A DNA stretch of 42,449 nt from 70-18 sp041691815 (GTDB lineage: Bacteria > Pseudomonadota > Alphaproteobacteria > Acetobacterales > Acetobacteraceae), in contig JBEPTZ010000027.1 in assembly GCA_041691815.1 (NCBI GenBank), forward strand, positions 1-42,449, written 5' to 3'. Positions 23,124-30,531 of this stretch are shown one piece after another. The translations under genes and the position numbers were made by a program. Numbering within the stretch: position 1 is the stretch's first letter; the number at the start of each line of letters is the position of its first letter. The notes beneath the pieces are model-generated. The model saw only the letters and a list, made by a program, of their open reading frames with translations. It was not told the DNA's origin and did not search any database.

Positions 23124-24338
23124 GTGACGCAGATTTTCGCGGTGGTGATTTTCGTCGCGACCTATGCGGTGGTGGCGGTGGGTCGGGTGCCGGGGCTGCG
23201 GATCGACCGGGCCGGGGCGGCGTTTCTCGGTGCCGCGCTGATGGTCGGCTGCGGCGCGATCGGGCTCGACGACGCCTATCGGGCGATCGATTTCAACACC
23301 ATCGCACTGCTGCTGGGCATGATGATCGTGGTGGCGAACCTGCGGCTGGCCGGGTTTTTCGAACTGGTCACCGGTTTCGTGGTAGCCCGCGCGCGGCATC
23401 CGCTGCTGCTGTTGCTGGCGGTGGTGGGGGTGACCGGGGTGCTGTCGGCGTTGCTGGTCAACGACACGGTCTGCCTGGTGCTGACGCCGCTGGTGCTGCT
23501 GGTGGTGCTGCGGCTGCGGCGTGACGCGGTGCCGTATCTGATCGCGGTGGCGCTGGCGGCCAATATCGGCGGTGCGGCGACGCTGACCGGCACGCCGCAG
23601 AACATGATCATCGGCGGGTTCTCGGGCGTCTCGTACCGGGCATTCAGCGCGGCGCTGGCGCCGGTGTCGGCGATCGGGCTGGTGCTGACGGTCCTGCTGG
23701 TGGCGGGGCTGTGGTGGCGGGAATTTTTCACTGGCGGGCGACTGGCGGGCGAAATGCCGGCGCCGGCGCGGCTCGACCGCGGGCTGCTGCGCAAGACCGT
23801 GCTGGTGCTGCTGGGCGTGCTGGCAGCATTCTTCGCCGGCGTGCGGCCGGCCGAGGCGGCGCTGATCGGCGGCGGCGTGCTGCTGGTCAGCCGGCGGGTG
23901 AAGGTGGCGCGGATCTACCGGGAGATCGACTGGACGCTGCTGCTGATGTTCGCCGGCCTGTTCGTGGTGGTGGCCGGGCTGGAGCACGCGGTGCTGACCG
24001 CCGAACGGGTGCGGGCGCTGTCGGTGCTGCCGCTGGAGCGGGGCTGGGTGCTGGCAATCGCCACAGCGACGTTGGCCAATATCGTCAGCAACGTGCCGGC
24101 GGTGCTGGTGCTGAAGCCGTTCGTAGTCGGACTGGCGGACCCGGCGCGGGCCTGGCTGGTGGTGGCGATGGCGGCGACCTTGGCGGGCAATTTCTCGGTG
24201 CTGGGGTCGGTGGCGAACCTGATCGTGGTGCAGCGGGCGCAGGCGCAAGGGGTGGTGATCGGGTTTTGGAGCTATTTCCTGGTCGGCGCGCCGCTCTCGG
24301 TGCTGAGCATCGCGATGGGGCTGGCGCTGCTTTCGTGA
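23124..24338 (+). CDS. ArsB/NhaD/SLC13-type membrane permease (anion transporter)
   Basis: Inner-membrane ion transporter of 404 residues with about 10-11 hydrophobic segments. Two family hallmarks are visible. NDTVCLVLTPLVL is the conserved Asn/Thr hairpin of the ion transporter superfamily, and NIGGAATLTGTPQNMIIG holds the GTP-x-N motif. The second half repeats the plan with a NIVSNVPAVLVL segment. I chose GTG at 23124 because GGGGGA lies 7 bases upstream; a GTG at 23109 is an alternative adding five residues. The substrate cannot be assigned: arsenite, dicarboxylates, citrate and sodium are all possible. No ars genes adjoin it. It is probably cotranscribed with the dehydrogenase 39 bases downstream. 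Confidence 0.87.
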   Translation: MTQIFAVVIFVATYAVVAVGRVPGLRIDRAGAAFLGAALMVGCGAIGLDDAYRAIDFNTIALLLGMMIVVANLRLAGFFELVTGFVVARARHPLLLLLAVVGVTGVLSALLVNDTVCLVLTPLVLLVVLRLRRDAVPYLIAVALAANIGGAATLTGTPQNMIIGGFSGVSYRAFSAALAPVSAIGLVLTVLLVAGLWWREFFTGGRLAGEMPAPARLDRGLLRKTVLVLLGVLAAFFAGVRPAEAALIGGGVLLVSRRVKVARIYREIDWTLLLMFAGLFVVVAGLEHAVLTAERVRALSVLPLERGWVLAIATATLANIVSNVPAVLVLKPFVVGLADPARAWLVVAMAATLAGNFSVLGSVANLIVVQRAQAQGVVIGFWSYFLVGAPLSVLSIAMGLALLS

Positions 24339-24377
24339 ATCGGCGAGTTTGGCGGCACTCAAGCGGAGGAGACGCGC

Positions 24378-25178
24378 ATGCCCGATCATCAGGCCAATCT
24401 GTTCGACCTCACCGGCAAGGTCGCCGTGGTGACCGGCGCCAGCAAGGGCATCGGGCGGGCAATCGCGCAGCGGTTGGCGCAGCATGGCGCCCGCGTGGTG
24501 GTCTCCAGCCGCAAGCAGGAGGCCTGCGACGTGGTGACCCAAGGGATCATCGCCGCAGGTGGCGAGGCGATGACCAAGACCTGCAATATCGGCCGCAAGG
24601 AGGAGTTGCAGGCACTGGTGGATGCGGCGATTGCCAAATGGGGGCGGATCGACGTGATGGTGTGCAATGCGGCGGTGAACCCGCATTACGGGCTCTCTGC
24701 CACGCTGCCGGACGAGGCCTGGGACCGGGTGATGAACTACAATGTGCGCAGCAATTTCTGGCTGGCGAACATGGTGGCGCCGGGGATGGCGGAGCGCGGC
24801 GGCGGCTCGATCATCATCGTGTCGTCGATCGGTGGGCTGCGGGGGTCGACGCATCTGGGGGTGTATGCGGTATCCAAGGCGGCGGATATGCAACTGGTGC
24901 GCAACCTGGCCGCCGAGTGGGGGCCGAAGAACATCCGCGCCAACGCCATCGCGCCGGGGCTGATCCGCACCGATTTCGCCCGCGCGTTGTGGGAGGACCC
25001 GGTGAAGGAGAAACTGCGCTCGCGCGATACGCCGCTGAAGCGGATTGGCGAGCCGGACGAGATTGCCGGCGCGGCGGTGTTCCTGGCCTCGGCGGCGGGG
25101 AGTTTCATGACCGGGCAGACCATGGTGATCGATGGCGGGGTGACCAGCGGCAGGCCGGTGGTGAGCGAGGACGGTTAG
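24378..25178 (+). CDS. Short-chain dehydrogenase/reductase (SDR)
   Basis: Classical NAD(P)-dependent oxidoreductase of 266 residues. It shows the cofactor loop TGASKGIG, an NAAV segment in place of the NNAG motif, the catalytic Ser in IIIVSSIGG and the Tyr-Lys pair in YAVSK, and ends near the family's IDGG motif. The start ATG has a good GGAGG-type site (GCGGAGGAGA) upstream. The substrate is unknown. It sits 39 bases after the permease gene, and its TAG stop directly abuts the ArfB frame with no intervening base, so permease-SDR-arfB is likely one transcript. Confidence 0.92.
   Translation: MPDHQANLFDLTGKVAVVTGASKGIGRAIAQRLAQHGARVVVSSRKQEACDVVTQGIIAAGGEAMTKTCNIGRKEELQALVDAAIAKWGRIDVMVCNAAVNPHYGLSATLPDEAWDRVMNYNVRSNFWLANMVAPGMAERGGGSIIIVSSIGGLRGSTHLGVYAVSKAADMQLVRNLAAEWGPKNIRANAIAPGLIRTDFARALWEDPVKEKLRSRDTPLKRIGEPDEIAGAAVFLASAAGSFMTGQTMVIDGGVTSGRPVVSEDG
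25167..25171 (+). promoter_or_regulatory. Ribosome binding site pointing to a CTG start of arfB
   Basis: GAGGA lies inside the last codons of the dehydrogenase gene, with exactly 7 bases before the CTG at 25179. No ATG, GTG or TTG lies in frame at a suitable distance. The first conventional start (TTG at 25221) would remove 14 conserved residues. Confidence 0.6.
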
Positions 25179-25598
25179 CTGATCGAGGTCACCCCACGGA
25201 TCAGCCTGGACGAGCGGGAGTTGGAGGAGAGCTTCATCCGCGCCTCCGGGCCTGGCGGGCAGAACGTCAACAAGGTGTCGACGGCGGTGCAACTGCGCTT
25301 CGATGTGCGAAGCTCGCCGTCGCTGCCGGATGACGTGCGGGCGCGGCTGGAGAAACTTGCCGGCTCGCGGCTGACCAATGACGGCGTGCTGGTGCTGACC
25401 GCGCAGCGCTTCCGCAGCCAGGAGCGCAACCGGGCGGACGCGCTGGACAGCCTGCTGGCGCTGATCCGCAAGGCGGCGGTGGCGCCGGTGAAGCGGCGCA
25501 AGACGCGGCCGACGCTGGGGTCGAAGCTCAGGCGGCTGGAGGGGAAATCGCAGCGGGCGGGGATCAAGAAACTCAGGATTAGGCCAGACAAGGAATAG
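25179..25598 (+). CDS. arfB: Alternative ribosome-rescue factor / peptidyl-tRNA hydrolase ArfB
   Basis: Codon-independent peptidyl-tRNA hydrolase that frees ribosomes stalled on broken mRNA. From CTG at 25179 it has 139 residues, the normal family length. It contains the catalytic GGQ in ASGPGGQNVNKVS and the long basic C-terminal tail (KRRKTRPTLGSKLRRLEGK) that enters the empty mRNA channel. The N-terminal IEVTPRISLDERELEESFIRA is family-typical but lies upstream of any ATG/GTG/TTG. With GAGGA 7 bases before it, CTG is the best start. The frame follows the TAG of the dehydrogenase immediately and in the same phase, so stop readthrough could also give a fusion, which I consider less likely. 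A sequencing error from ATG is another option. Confidence 0.9.
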   Translation: MIEVTPRISLDERELEESFIRASGPGGQNVNKVSTAVQLRFDVRSSPSLPDDVRARLEKLAGSRLTNDGVLVLTAQRFRSQERNRADALDSLLALIRKAAVAPVKRRKTRPTLGSKLRRLEGKSQRAGIKKLRIRPDKE

Positions 25599-25603
25599 GC
25601 AAG

Positions 25604-25627
25604 GGTTCTTTTTTGCAAAAAAGAACC
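25604..25627. repeat. Palindrome, variant B of the dispersed element
   Basis: GGTTCTTTTTTG followed directly by its exact complement CAAAAAAGAACC, then seven A and CCATCC. The plan matches the main family (palindrome, A-run, then CATCC), but with different arms. It starts 6 bases after the arfB stop and could terminate the permease-SDR-arfB transcript. Confidence 0.75.
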
Positions 25628-25661
25628 AAAAAAACCATCCGCCTTGCAACGGCGGAGCGCG

Positions 25662-25679
25662 GGAGACTCCGGAGTCTCC
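25662..25679. repeat. Central GC palindrome of the composite element
   Basis: GGAGACTCC followed immediately by GGAGTCTCC, a perfect 9+9 inverted repeat. It lies between the variant B palindrome and copy 3 of the main palindrome, near the axis of a larger inverted arrangement. Confidence 0.7.
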
Positions 25680-25702
25680 AAAATGGATGAAAAGTTTTTT
25701 TG

Positions 25703-25726
25703 CTTCTTTTTGTTCACAAAAAGAAG
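25703..25726. repeat. Dispersed palindrome, copy 3
   Basis: A perfect copy of the CTTCTTTTTGT / ACAAAAAGAAG palindrome, here reversed with respect to variant B at 25604. It ends 21 bases before the hydrolase start. Frames running through it encode peptides such as KSFFASFCSQKEV that can be mistaken for N-terminal extensions of the next gene. Confidence 0.75.
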
Positions 25727-25747
25727 TCCTTCCTCTGGGACTTTTCC

Positions 25748-26566
25748 ATGCATGTGCATCTGAACGACGCCACCCTGTTCGTGGACATCGACGGTGCCAG
25801 GCTGGTGCCCGATGGGCCGGCGATGCGCGAGCGGCCGACGCTGTTGTTGCTGCATGGCGGGCCGGGGCTCGATCATTCGATGTTCAAGCCGGAGTTCGCG
25901 GCGCTCACCGATGTGGCGCAGTTGGTCTACGTCGATCTGCGCGGCAATGGGCGTAGCGCGGTGGGGCGGGCGGCGGCGTGGAACATGGCGCAGTGGGGCG
26001 ACGATGTGCATGCGCTGTGCGTGGCGTTGCGGATTGAGCGGCCGGTGGTGCTGGGGCTGTCCTGGGGCGGGTTCGTGGCGCAGGCCTATGCGACGCGGCA
26101 TCCGGGGCATGCCGGGCGGTTGATTCTGGAGAGCACGGCGGCGCGCTGGCCGGGGGACGACGAGAAGCCGGGGCTGCTGGCGGCGCAGGCGGGGATAGCA
26201 GCGCAGATTGCCGGCGGGCGGTGGGCGGACGCCAGCGTTGAGCGGCCGAGCCTGGCTGGGAGTGCGGTGCGGCGGGCCGATCCGGACGTGGCGGCGCGGT
26301 ATGTCGAGCGGCCGGCGGTGGCGCGGCACTTCTTCGCCGGGGAGGCGACGACGATGGATTTCCGGCCGGTGCTGCATCGGGTCGCCTGCCCGGTCCTGGT
26401 GCTGGCCGGCGACCATGACCAGACCTTGCCGCTGCCGCTGGCCCTGGAGCTGGCGGCGGCGCTGCCGGCGGCGCAGACGCATGTATTCCATGGCTGCGAC
26501 CACGGCGTGCATACGGATGCGCCGGCGCGGACCATGGAACTGATCCGCGGCTTTATGACCGGTTAG
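25748..26566 (+). CDS. Alpha/beta hydrolase, proline iminopeptidase-like
   Basis: Cytoplasmic serine hydrolase of 272 residues. HGGPG at residues 36-40 forms the oxyanion-hole loop, and GLSWGG with Ser105 is the nucleophile elbow; both are characteristic of the prolyl aminopeptidase family. The acid is probably an Asp in AGDHDQT (about 222-224) and the His lies in CDHGVHTD (about 252). I chose ATG 25748 because the upstream part of the frame is the palindromic repeat; GGGA lies 7 bases before it. The substrate may be a peptide, ester or amide. The stop overlaps that of the convergent dehydrogenase gene. Confidence 0.88.
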   Translation: MHVHLNDATLFVDIDGARLVPDGPAMRERPTLLLLHGGPGLDHSMFKPEFAALTDVAQLVYVDLRGNGRSAVGRAAAWNMAQWGDDVHALCVALRIERPVVLGLSWGGFVAQAYATRHPGHAGRLILESTAARWPGDDEKPGLLAAQAGIAAQIAGGRWADASVERPSLAGSAVRRADPDVAARYVERPAVARHFFAGEATTMDFRPVLHRVACPVLVLAGDHDQTLPLPLALELAAALPAAQTHVFHGCDHGVHTDAPARTMELIRGFMTG

Positions 26567-27321
26567 CCGCGGCCTTCGAACGGCATCTTGGTTGCCTTGA
26601 CGACGACGAACAGCGCGTTGGCGTCCGCCCCGATCCCGGCCATGTAGACGATGGTGCGGCCGACATTGCTGGCGGCCATGGTGGGTTCCACCTGCATGCT
26701 GCCATCGGCCTGCGGCACGCCGCGGGCCATGCGGGCGGTCATCGGGGTGGCGGCGTTGCCGATGTCGATCTGGCCGCAGGCGATGTCGAAGGCGCGGCCA
26801 TCGAGCGCGATCGATTTGGTCATCCCGGTGATAGCGTGCTTGGTGGAGGTGTAGGCGGACGAGCCGGGGCGCGGCGTGTGGGCGCTGATCGAGCCGTTGT
26901 TGATGATGCGCCCGCCGCGCGGGGTCTGGTCGCGCATCATGCGGAAGGCGGCGTTGGCGACCAGGAAGCAGCCGTTGAGGTTGACCGCGACCACGCTGGT
27001 CCATTGCTCGAAGGTGAAGTCGCCGAAATTGGTGCTCGGCACGTTGCCGCCGGCGTTGTTGAACACCACGTCGAGCCGGCCGAATTTCGCCTTGATGGCG
27101 GCGAACAGCGCCTCGACGGCCTCGGGCCTGGTGACATCGGTGGGCACCGCCAGTGTGCGCGCGGCGGCGTCGCCGGCCAGGCTGGCGGTTTCGGCCAGCG
27201 GCTCGGCGCGGCGGCCGGCCAGGACCACCGAGTAGCCCTCGGCCAGCAGCGCCAAGGCCGCCGCGCGGCCGACGCCGCTGCCGGCGCCGGTGATCAGCGC
27301 GATTTTTCCGGTTCCGTTCAT
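26563..27321 (-). CDS. Short-chain dehydrogenase/reductase (SDR)
   Basis: Second SDR of the window, 252 residues. The cofactor loop TGAGSGVGRA, NNAGG, a catalytic Ser in INNGSIS and YTSTK are all in the expected order, so it should be an active NAD(P)-dependent oxidoreductase. The ATG at 27321 has GGGAGAAG upstream; the longer frame lacks one. The substrate is not evident. It is divergent from the class III aminotransferase with 119 bases between the starts, so the two may be coregulated. Its stop codon shares bases with that of the convergent hydrolase. Confidence 0.9.
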   Translation of the reverse strand: MNGTGKIALITGAGSGVGRAAALALLAEGYSVVLAGRRAEPLAETASLAGDAAARTLAVPTDVTRPEAVEALFAAIKAKFGRLDVVFNNAGGNVPSTNFGDFTFEQWTSVVAVNLNGCFLVANAAFRMMRDQTPRGGRIINNGSISAHTPRPGSSAYTSTKHAITGMTKSIALDGRAFDIACGQIDIGNAATPMTARMARGVPQADGSMQVEPTMAASNVGRTIVYMAGIGADANALFVVVKATKMPFEGRG

Positions 27322-27440
27322 GGCATCTTCTCCCGCATCGCCGGCAGCACCGGCCGTTTCATTCTGGCCACTGTGGCACGGGCAGTTGACTGTTGCACGC
27401 CATCGCGCTGCCATATGCCAACTCGGGAGTGGAAGCAGCC

Positions 27441-28745
27441 ATGAACGTCGCGCAGAATATCACCCTGGATGCGGCGCTGGATGAGGCGAAGCGGGACTAT
27501 ACCGCGCGCAATCCGGCCAGCCTGGCCAATCATCTGAAGGCGGCCGGGCCGCTGCCGGGCGGCAACACCCGCACCTCGCTGTTCTACGATCCGTTCCCGG
27601 TCACCTTCGCGCGCGGCGAGGGCGCGCGGTTGTGGGACATGGACGGGCATGAATATCGCGACTTCCTCGGCGAATACACCGCCGGGATTGCCGGACACAG
27701 CCATCCGGCGATCCGCGCGGCGGTGACCAAGGCGCTGGAAGCCGGCATCAACATGGGCGGGCACAATACCTATGAGCCGCGCTTCGCCGAACTGGTGACG
27801 GCGCGGTTCCCGTCGATGCAGCAGGTGCGGTTCACCAATTCCGGCACCGAGGCCAATTTGATGTCGATCAGCACCGCCATCGCCAAGACTGGCCGCAGCA
27901 GGGTCATGGTGATGCGCAACGGTTATCACGGCGCGGTGTTCACCTTCTCGGGCGGCAAGAACATCAATGCGCCGTTCGATTATGTCTACGGCACCTATAA
28001 CGATATCGACGCCACGCTGGCCGAGATCAGCGCCAATGCCGACTCGCTGGCCTGCGTGATCCTGGAGCCGATGCTGGGTGGCGGCGGCTGCATTCCGGCC
28101 GAGTTGCCGTTCCTGCAGGCGCTGCGTGAGGAAACCAGCAAGCACGGTATCGTGCTGATTTTCGACGAGGTGATGACCTCGCGCCTGTCGCCTGGGGGGT
28201 TGCAGCAAGCGCTGGGGGTGCTGCCGGACCTGACCACGCTGGGTAAGTATATCGGCGGCGGCATGAGCTTCGGGGCGTTCGGCGGCGGGGCGGAGCTGAT
28301 GGGGCTGTTCGACCCGCGCCGGGCCGACGCGCTGCCGCATGCCGGCACCTTCAACAACAACGTGCTGACCATGGCGGCCGGTATCGCCTCGCTGACCGAG
28401 GTGTATCCGCCGGCCGAGGCGGATCGGCTGAACGCGATCGGCGAAAAGCTGCGTGCCCGACTCAACGCTGTGGTGCAGAAGCATGACGTGGCGGTGCAGT
28501 TCACCGGCCGCGGCTCGATGATCGCGGCGCATATGCTGCGTGGGCCGGTGCGGGCGCCGTCGGACGCCATGAAGGGCAATATGAAGGCGCGCGACCTGCT
28601 GTTCTTCGACCTGTTGCGCAGCGATATCTGGATCGCCCGGCGCGGCATGATGGCGCTGTGCCTGCCGCTGACCGACGCTGACTACGACGCGCTGGTGGCC
28701 GCGGTAGAGGAATTCGCGGTGTCGCGCCGGACCCTGCTGGTCTGA
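27441..28745 (+). CDS. Class III PLP-dependent aminotransferase, HemL-like
   Basis: A 434-residue fold-type I PLP enzyme of the group that includes glutamate-1-semialdehyde aminomutase. Landmarks are LPGGNTRTS near the start, the phosphate-binding FTNSGTEANL, the cofactor aspartate in IFDEVMTSR and the PLP lysine in TLGKYIGGG. HAGTFNNN also matches the family. The ATG at 27441 follows GGGAGTGGAAG; the frame upstream of it lacks conservation. True HemL is a single tetrapyrrole-pathway enzyme. No hem genes adjoin this one, so it is more likely a HemL-like aminotransferase acting on an unknown amino acid. Confidence 0.88.
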   Translation: MNVAQNITLDAALDEAKRDYTARNPASLANHLKAAGPLPGGNTRTSLFYDPFPVTFARGEGARLWDMDGHEYRDFLGEYTAGIAGHSHPAIRAAVTKALEAGINMGGHNTYEPRFAELVTARFPSMQQVRFTNSGTEANLMSISTAIAKTGRSRVMVMRNGYHGAVFTFSGGKNINAPFDYVYGTYNDIDATLAEISANADSLACVILEPMLGGGGCIPAELPFLQALREETSKHGIVLIFDEVMTSRLSPGGLQQALGVLPDLTTLGKYIGGGMSFGAFGGGAELMGLFDPRRADALPHAGTFNNNVLTMAAGIASLTEVYPPAEADRLNAIGEKLRARLNAVVQKHDVAVQFTGRGSMIAAHMLRGPVRAPSDAMKGNMKARDLLFFDLLRSDIWIARRGMMALCLPLTDADYDALVAAVEEFAVSRRTLLV

Positions 28746-28786
28746 GGCGTTGATACGGCGGTAACGGCGCCGGTCGCGGCATTGTG

Positions 28787-28802
28787 ATCCGGGTGCCCGG
28801 AT
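28787..28802 (+). terminator. Possible hairpin after the aminotransferase gene
   Basis: ATCCGGG and CCCGGAT form a perfect 7-base stem around TG, about 40 bases after the stop codon. No T-run follows. A terminator role is possible but weakly supported. Confidence 0.3.
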
Positions 28803-28870
28803 GCTGCCATGATCGTTTGGCATAGCGTGATGCGGCCTGCTCCGGCCGGAGAGTGGATAGGAGAATGTTG

Positions 28871-29194
28871 ATGAGCACGCTTCGGACGATCACCTTGGGT
28901 GCGCTGGCGGTTGGTGCGCTGATGGCAACCTCAGCGATCGCGCCGGCCAGTGCCCGCTATTGGCATGGCCACGGCTACGCGCCGCAATGGCAGCCCTATT
29001 ATCATCACTGGCGCCCGCCGGTCGTGGTCTATGCGCCGCGTCCGTACTACTACCAGCCGGCGCCGCGGGTGGTGTATGCGCCGCCGGCCTATTACGCGCC
29101 GCCGCCGGTCTACTACGCACCCCGCGCCTATTACGCGCCGCGCCCTTATTATGCGCCGGGCGTGTCGGTGGGGATCGGCTTCAACCTGCGCTGA
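28871..29194 (+). CDS. Small exported Tyr/Pro-rich repeat protein
   Basis: A 107-residue protein. MSTLRTITLGALAVGALMATSAIAPASA is a clear Sec signal peptide ending in an A-x-A type site. The mature part is almost entirely Tyr, Pro, Ala and His, with repeated YYAP units (YYAPPPVYYAPRAYYAP), and closes with GVSVGIGFNLR. AGGAG lies 7 bases before ATG 28871 but too close to the ATG at 28865, which decides the start. I cannot assign a family function; such proteins are usually periplasmic or envelope-associated. Its 3' end overlaps the convergent hydrolase gene by 14 bases. Confidence 0.8.
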   Translation: MSTLRTITLGALAVGALMATSAIAPASARYWHGHGYAPQWQPYYHHWRPPVVVYAPRPYYYQPAPRVVYAPPAYYAPPPVYYAPRAYYAPRPYYAPGVSVGIGFNLR

Positions 29195-29984
29195 GGTCGG
29201 GCAGCCGTCCGGCGAAGGCGGTGATCGCGGCCAATACTGCCGCCTCCGCCTCCTGGTGCGGGGCGTGGCCGACCGGCAGCACCAGCGTCTCGGCCAGCCC
29301 TGGTGCCGCGCGGGCGAGCGCGTCGGTTTGCACGGTGGTGCCGTAGGGGTCGGCGGCGCCCTGGATTTGCAGCGCCGGGACCGCGAGGCCGGATAGCCGC
29401 GCGGTGATGTTCCAGGCGCGGAATTCCGGGTTGAGCCAGGTATCGTTCCAGCCGTGGAAGGCCGCATCGACGTCATCATGGTGCCGGGCGAGGCGGGCGC
29501 GCAGGTCGCCGCTGTCCCACGCCGCCCGCGCGGCGCGTAGGCCGGTGAGGCTGATCTCTTCGACGAAGTAATGCGGCGCCATCAGCACCAGCCCGGCAAC
29601 CCGAGGGTCGGGCGCCGTCGCGGCATGCAGGGCGGCGATGGTGGCGCCGTCGGAATGGCCGATCAGCAGGCAGCTTCGCGCGCCGGCGGCATCGAGGATC
29701 GCCGGTAGCAGGCGGGCTTCCGCATCATGATAGTCGAACGGCCGGGGCAGCTTGCAGGTGGACGAGCGGCCATAGCCGGCGCGTGACCAGGCGAACACCG
29801 CCCGCCCGCTGGCCGCCGCCAGCGCCGCCGGCCAGCCCCGCCACAGGCCGACGCTGCCCAGGCCCTCATGCAACAGCACCAAGCCAGGCGGTCCCTCGCC
29901 CCACCATGCGGCCTCCAGCCGGAGGGCGCCGATGTCGAGGATGGCGCGGCGCGGGTTGCCGGGGTTTCGCAAGTCTGGCTTCAT
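29181..29984 (-). CDS. Alpha/beta hydrolase
   Basis: A 267-residue serine hydrolase. LLHEGLGS is the oxyanion-hole region, GHSDG at residues 109-113 is the nucleophile elbow with Ser111, GAADPYG supplies the Asp (212) and GHAPHQE the His (240 or 243). The fold and spacing fit general esterases or C-C hydrolases; the substrate cannot be read. No signal peptide is seen. The gene is divergent from the MaoC-type gene with 61 bases between, and convergent on and overlapping the Tyr/Pro-rich protein gene. Confidence 0.88.
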   Translation of the reverse strand: MKPDLRNPGNPRRAILDIGALRLEAAWWGEGPPGLVLLHEGLGSVGLWRGWPAALAAASGRAVFAWSRAGYGRSSTCKLPRPFDYHDAEARLLPAILDAAGARSCLLIGHSDGATIAALHAATAPDPRVAGLVLMAPHYFVEEISLTGLRAARAAWDSGDLRARLARHHDDVDAAFHGWNDTWLNPEFRAWNITARLSGLAVPALQIQGAADPYGTTVQTDALARAAPGLAETLVLPVGHAPHQEAEAAVLAAITAFAGRLPDLSAG

Positions 29985-30045
29985 CGGCGCATCAAAGCGC
30001 CCCGCGGTGCCGGCGACAATGGCGGCTTGCGGCGATGGAGATCAC

Positions 30046-30495
30046 ATGCACCCGATCGCCTATTTCGACGACCTCGCACCAGGGCAGCGCTTCACCTCCG
30101 CCACGCGCGTGGTGAGCGAGGCCGATATCATCGCCTTCGCGCACGAGTTCGACCCGCAGCCGTTCCATCTCGACCCCGCTTCGGCCGGCGACAGCATTTT
30201 CCGCGGCCTCGCCGCCTCCGGCTGGCACACCGCGGCGCTCAGCATGCGGCTGGTGCTGGGCGGCGGGTTCCGGCCGGCCGGCGGGGTCATCGGCAGCACC
30301 GTGGACTCGCTGGTCTGGCCGCGCCCGGTGCGCCCGGGCGACGCGCTGCGGGTGGAAACCGAGGTGCTGGAAACCAGGCCGTCAGCCTCGCGCCGCACGC
30401 ATGGCTGGGTGAAAATCCGTAACACCACGTTGAATCAGCAGAATCAACCGGTGCAACTGCTGGTGGTCAACCTGATGGTGCAGCGCCGCGATTGA
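30046..30495 (+). CDS. MaoC-family (R)-hydratase-like protein
   Basis: A hotdog-fold protein of 149 residues, the size of single-domain MaoC hydratases acting on enoyl-CoA thioesters. Asp and His of the hydratase motif are visible in FDPQPFHLDP, followed by SGWHTAALSMRL, a typical helix of the family. I chose ATG 30046 with GGAG five bases upstream; earlier in-frame starts lack similarity. The MBL-fold gene starts 36 bases downstream on the same strand, suggesting one transcript, possibly in acyl-CoA or thioester metabolism. Confidence 0.88.
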   Translation: MHPIAYFDDLAPGQRFTSATRVVSEADIIAFAHEFDPQPFHLDPASAGDSIFRGLAASGWHTAALSMRLVLGGGFRPAGGVIGSTVDSLVWPRPVRPGDALRVETEVLETRPSASRRTHGWVKIRNTTLNQQNQPVQLLVVNLMVQRRD

Positions 30496-30531
30496 GGTTG
30501 CGGGTTCGCAACACCCTGCTAACCTGCGGGC

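Noticed and set aside
23010..25649. An 879-codon minus-strand frame rich in His, Gln and Arg
   Set aside because: It lies opposite three well-supported genes (permease, SDR, arfB) and has no recognisable domain; shadow frame.
25687..25956. Frame beginning MKSFFASFCSQKEV upstream of the hydrolase
   Set aside because: The start is translated palindromic repeat, and the rest is out of phase with the hydrolase; no family similarity.
27441..28745. True glutamate-1-semialdehyde aminomutase (hemL)
   Set aside because: The fold and motifs match the broader class III group, but no tetrapyrrole context is present and several stretches differ from canonical HemL; kept as HemL-like.
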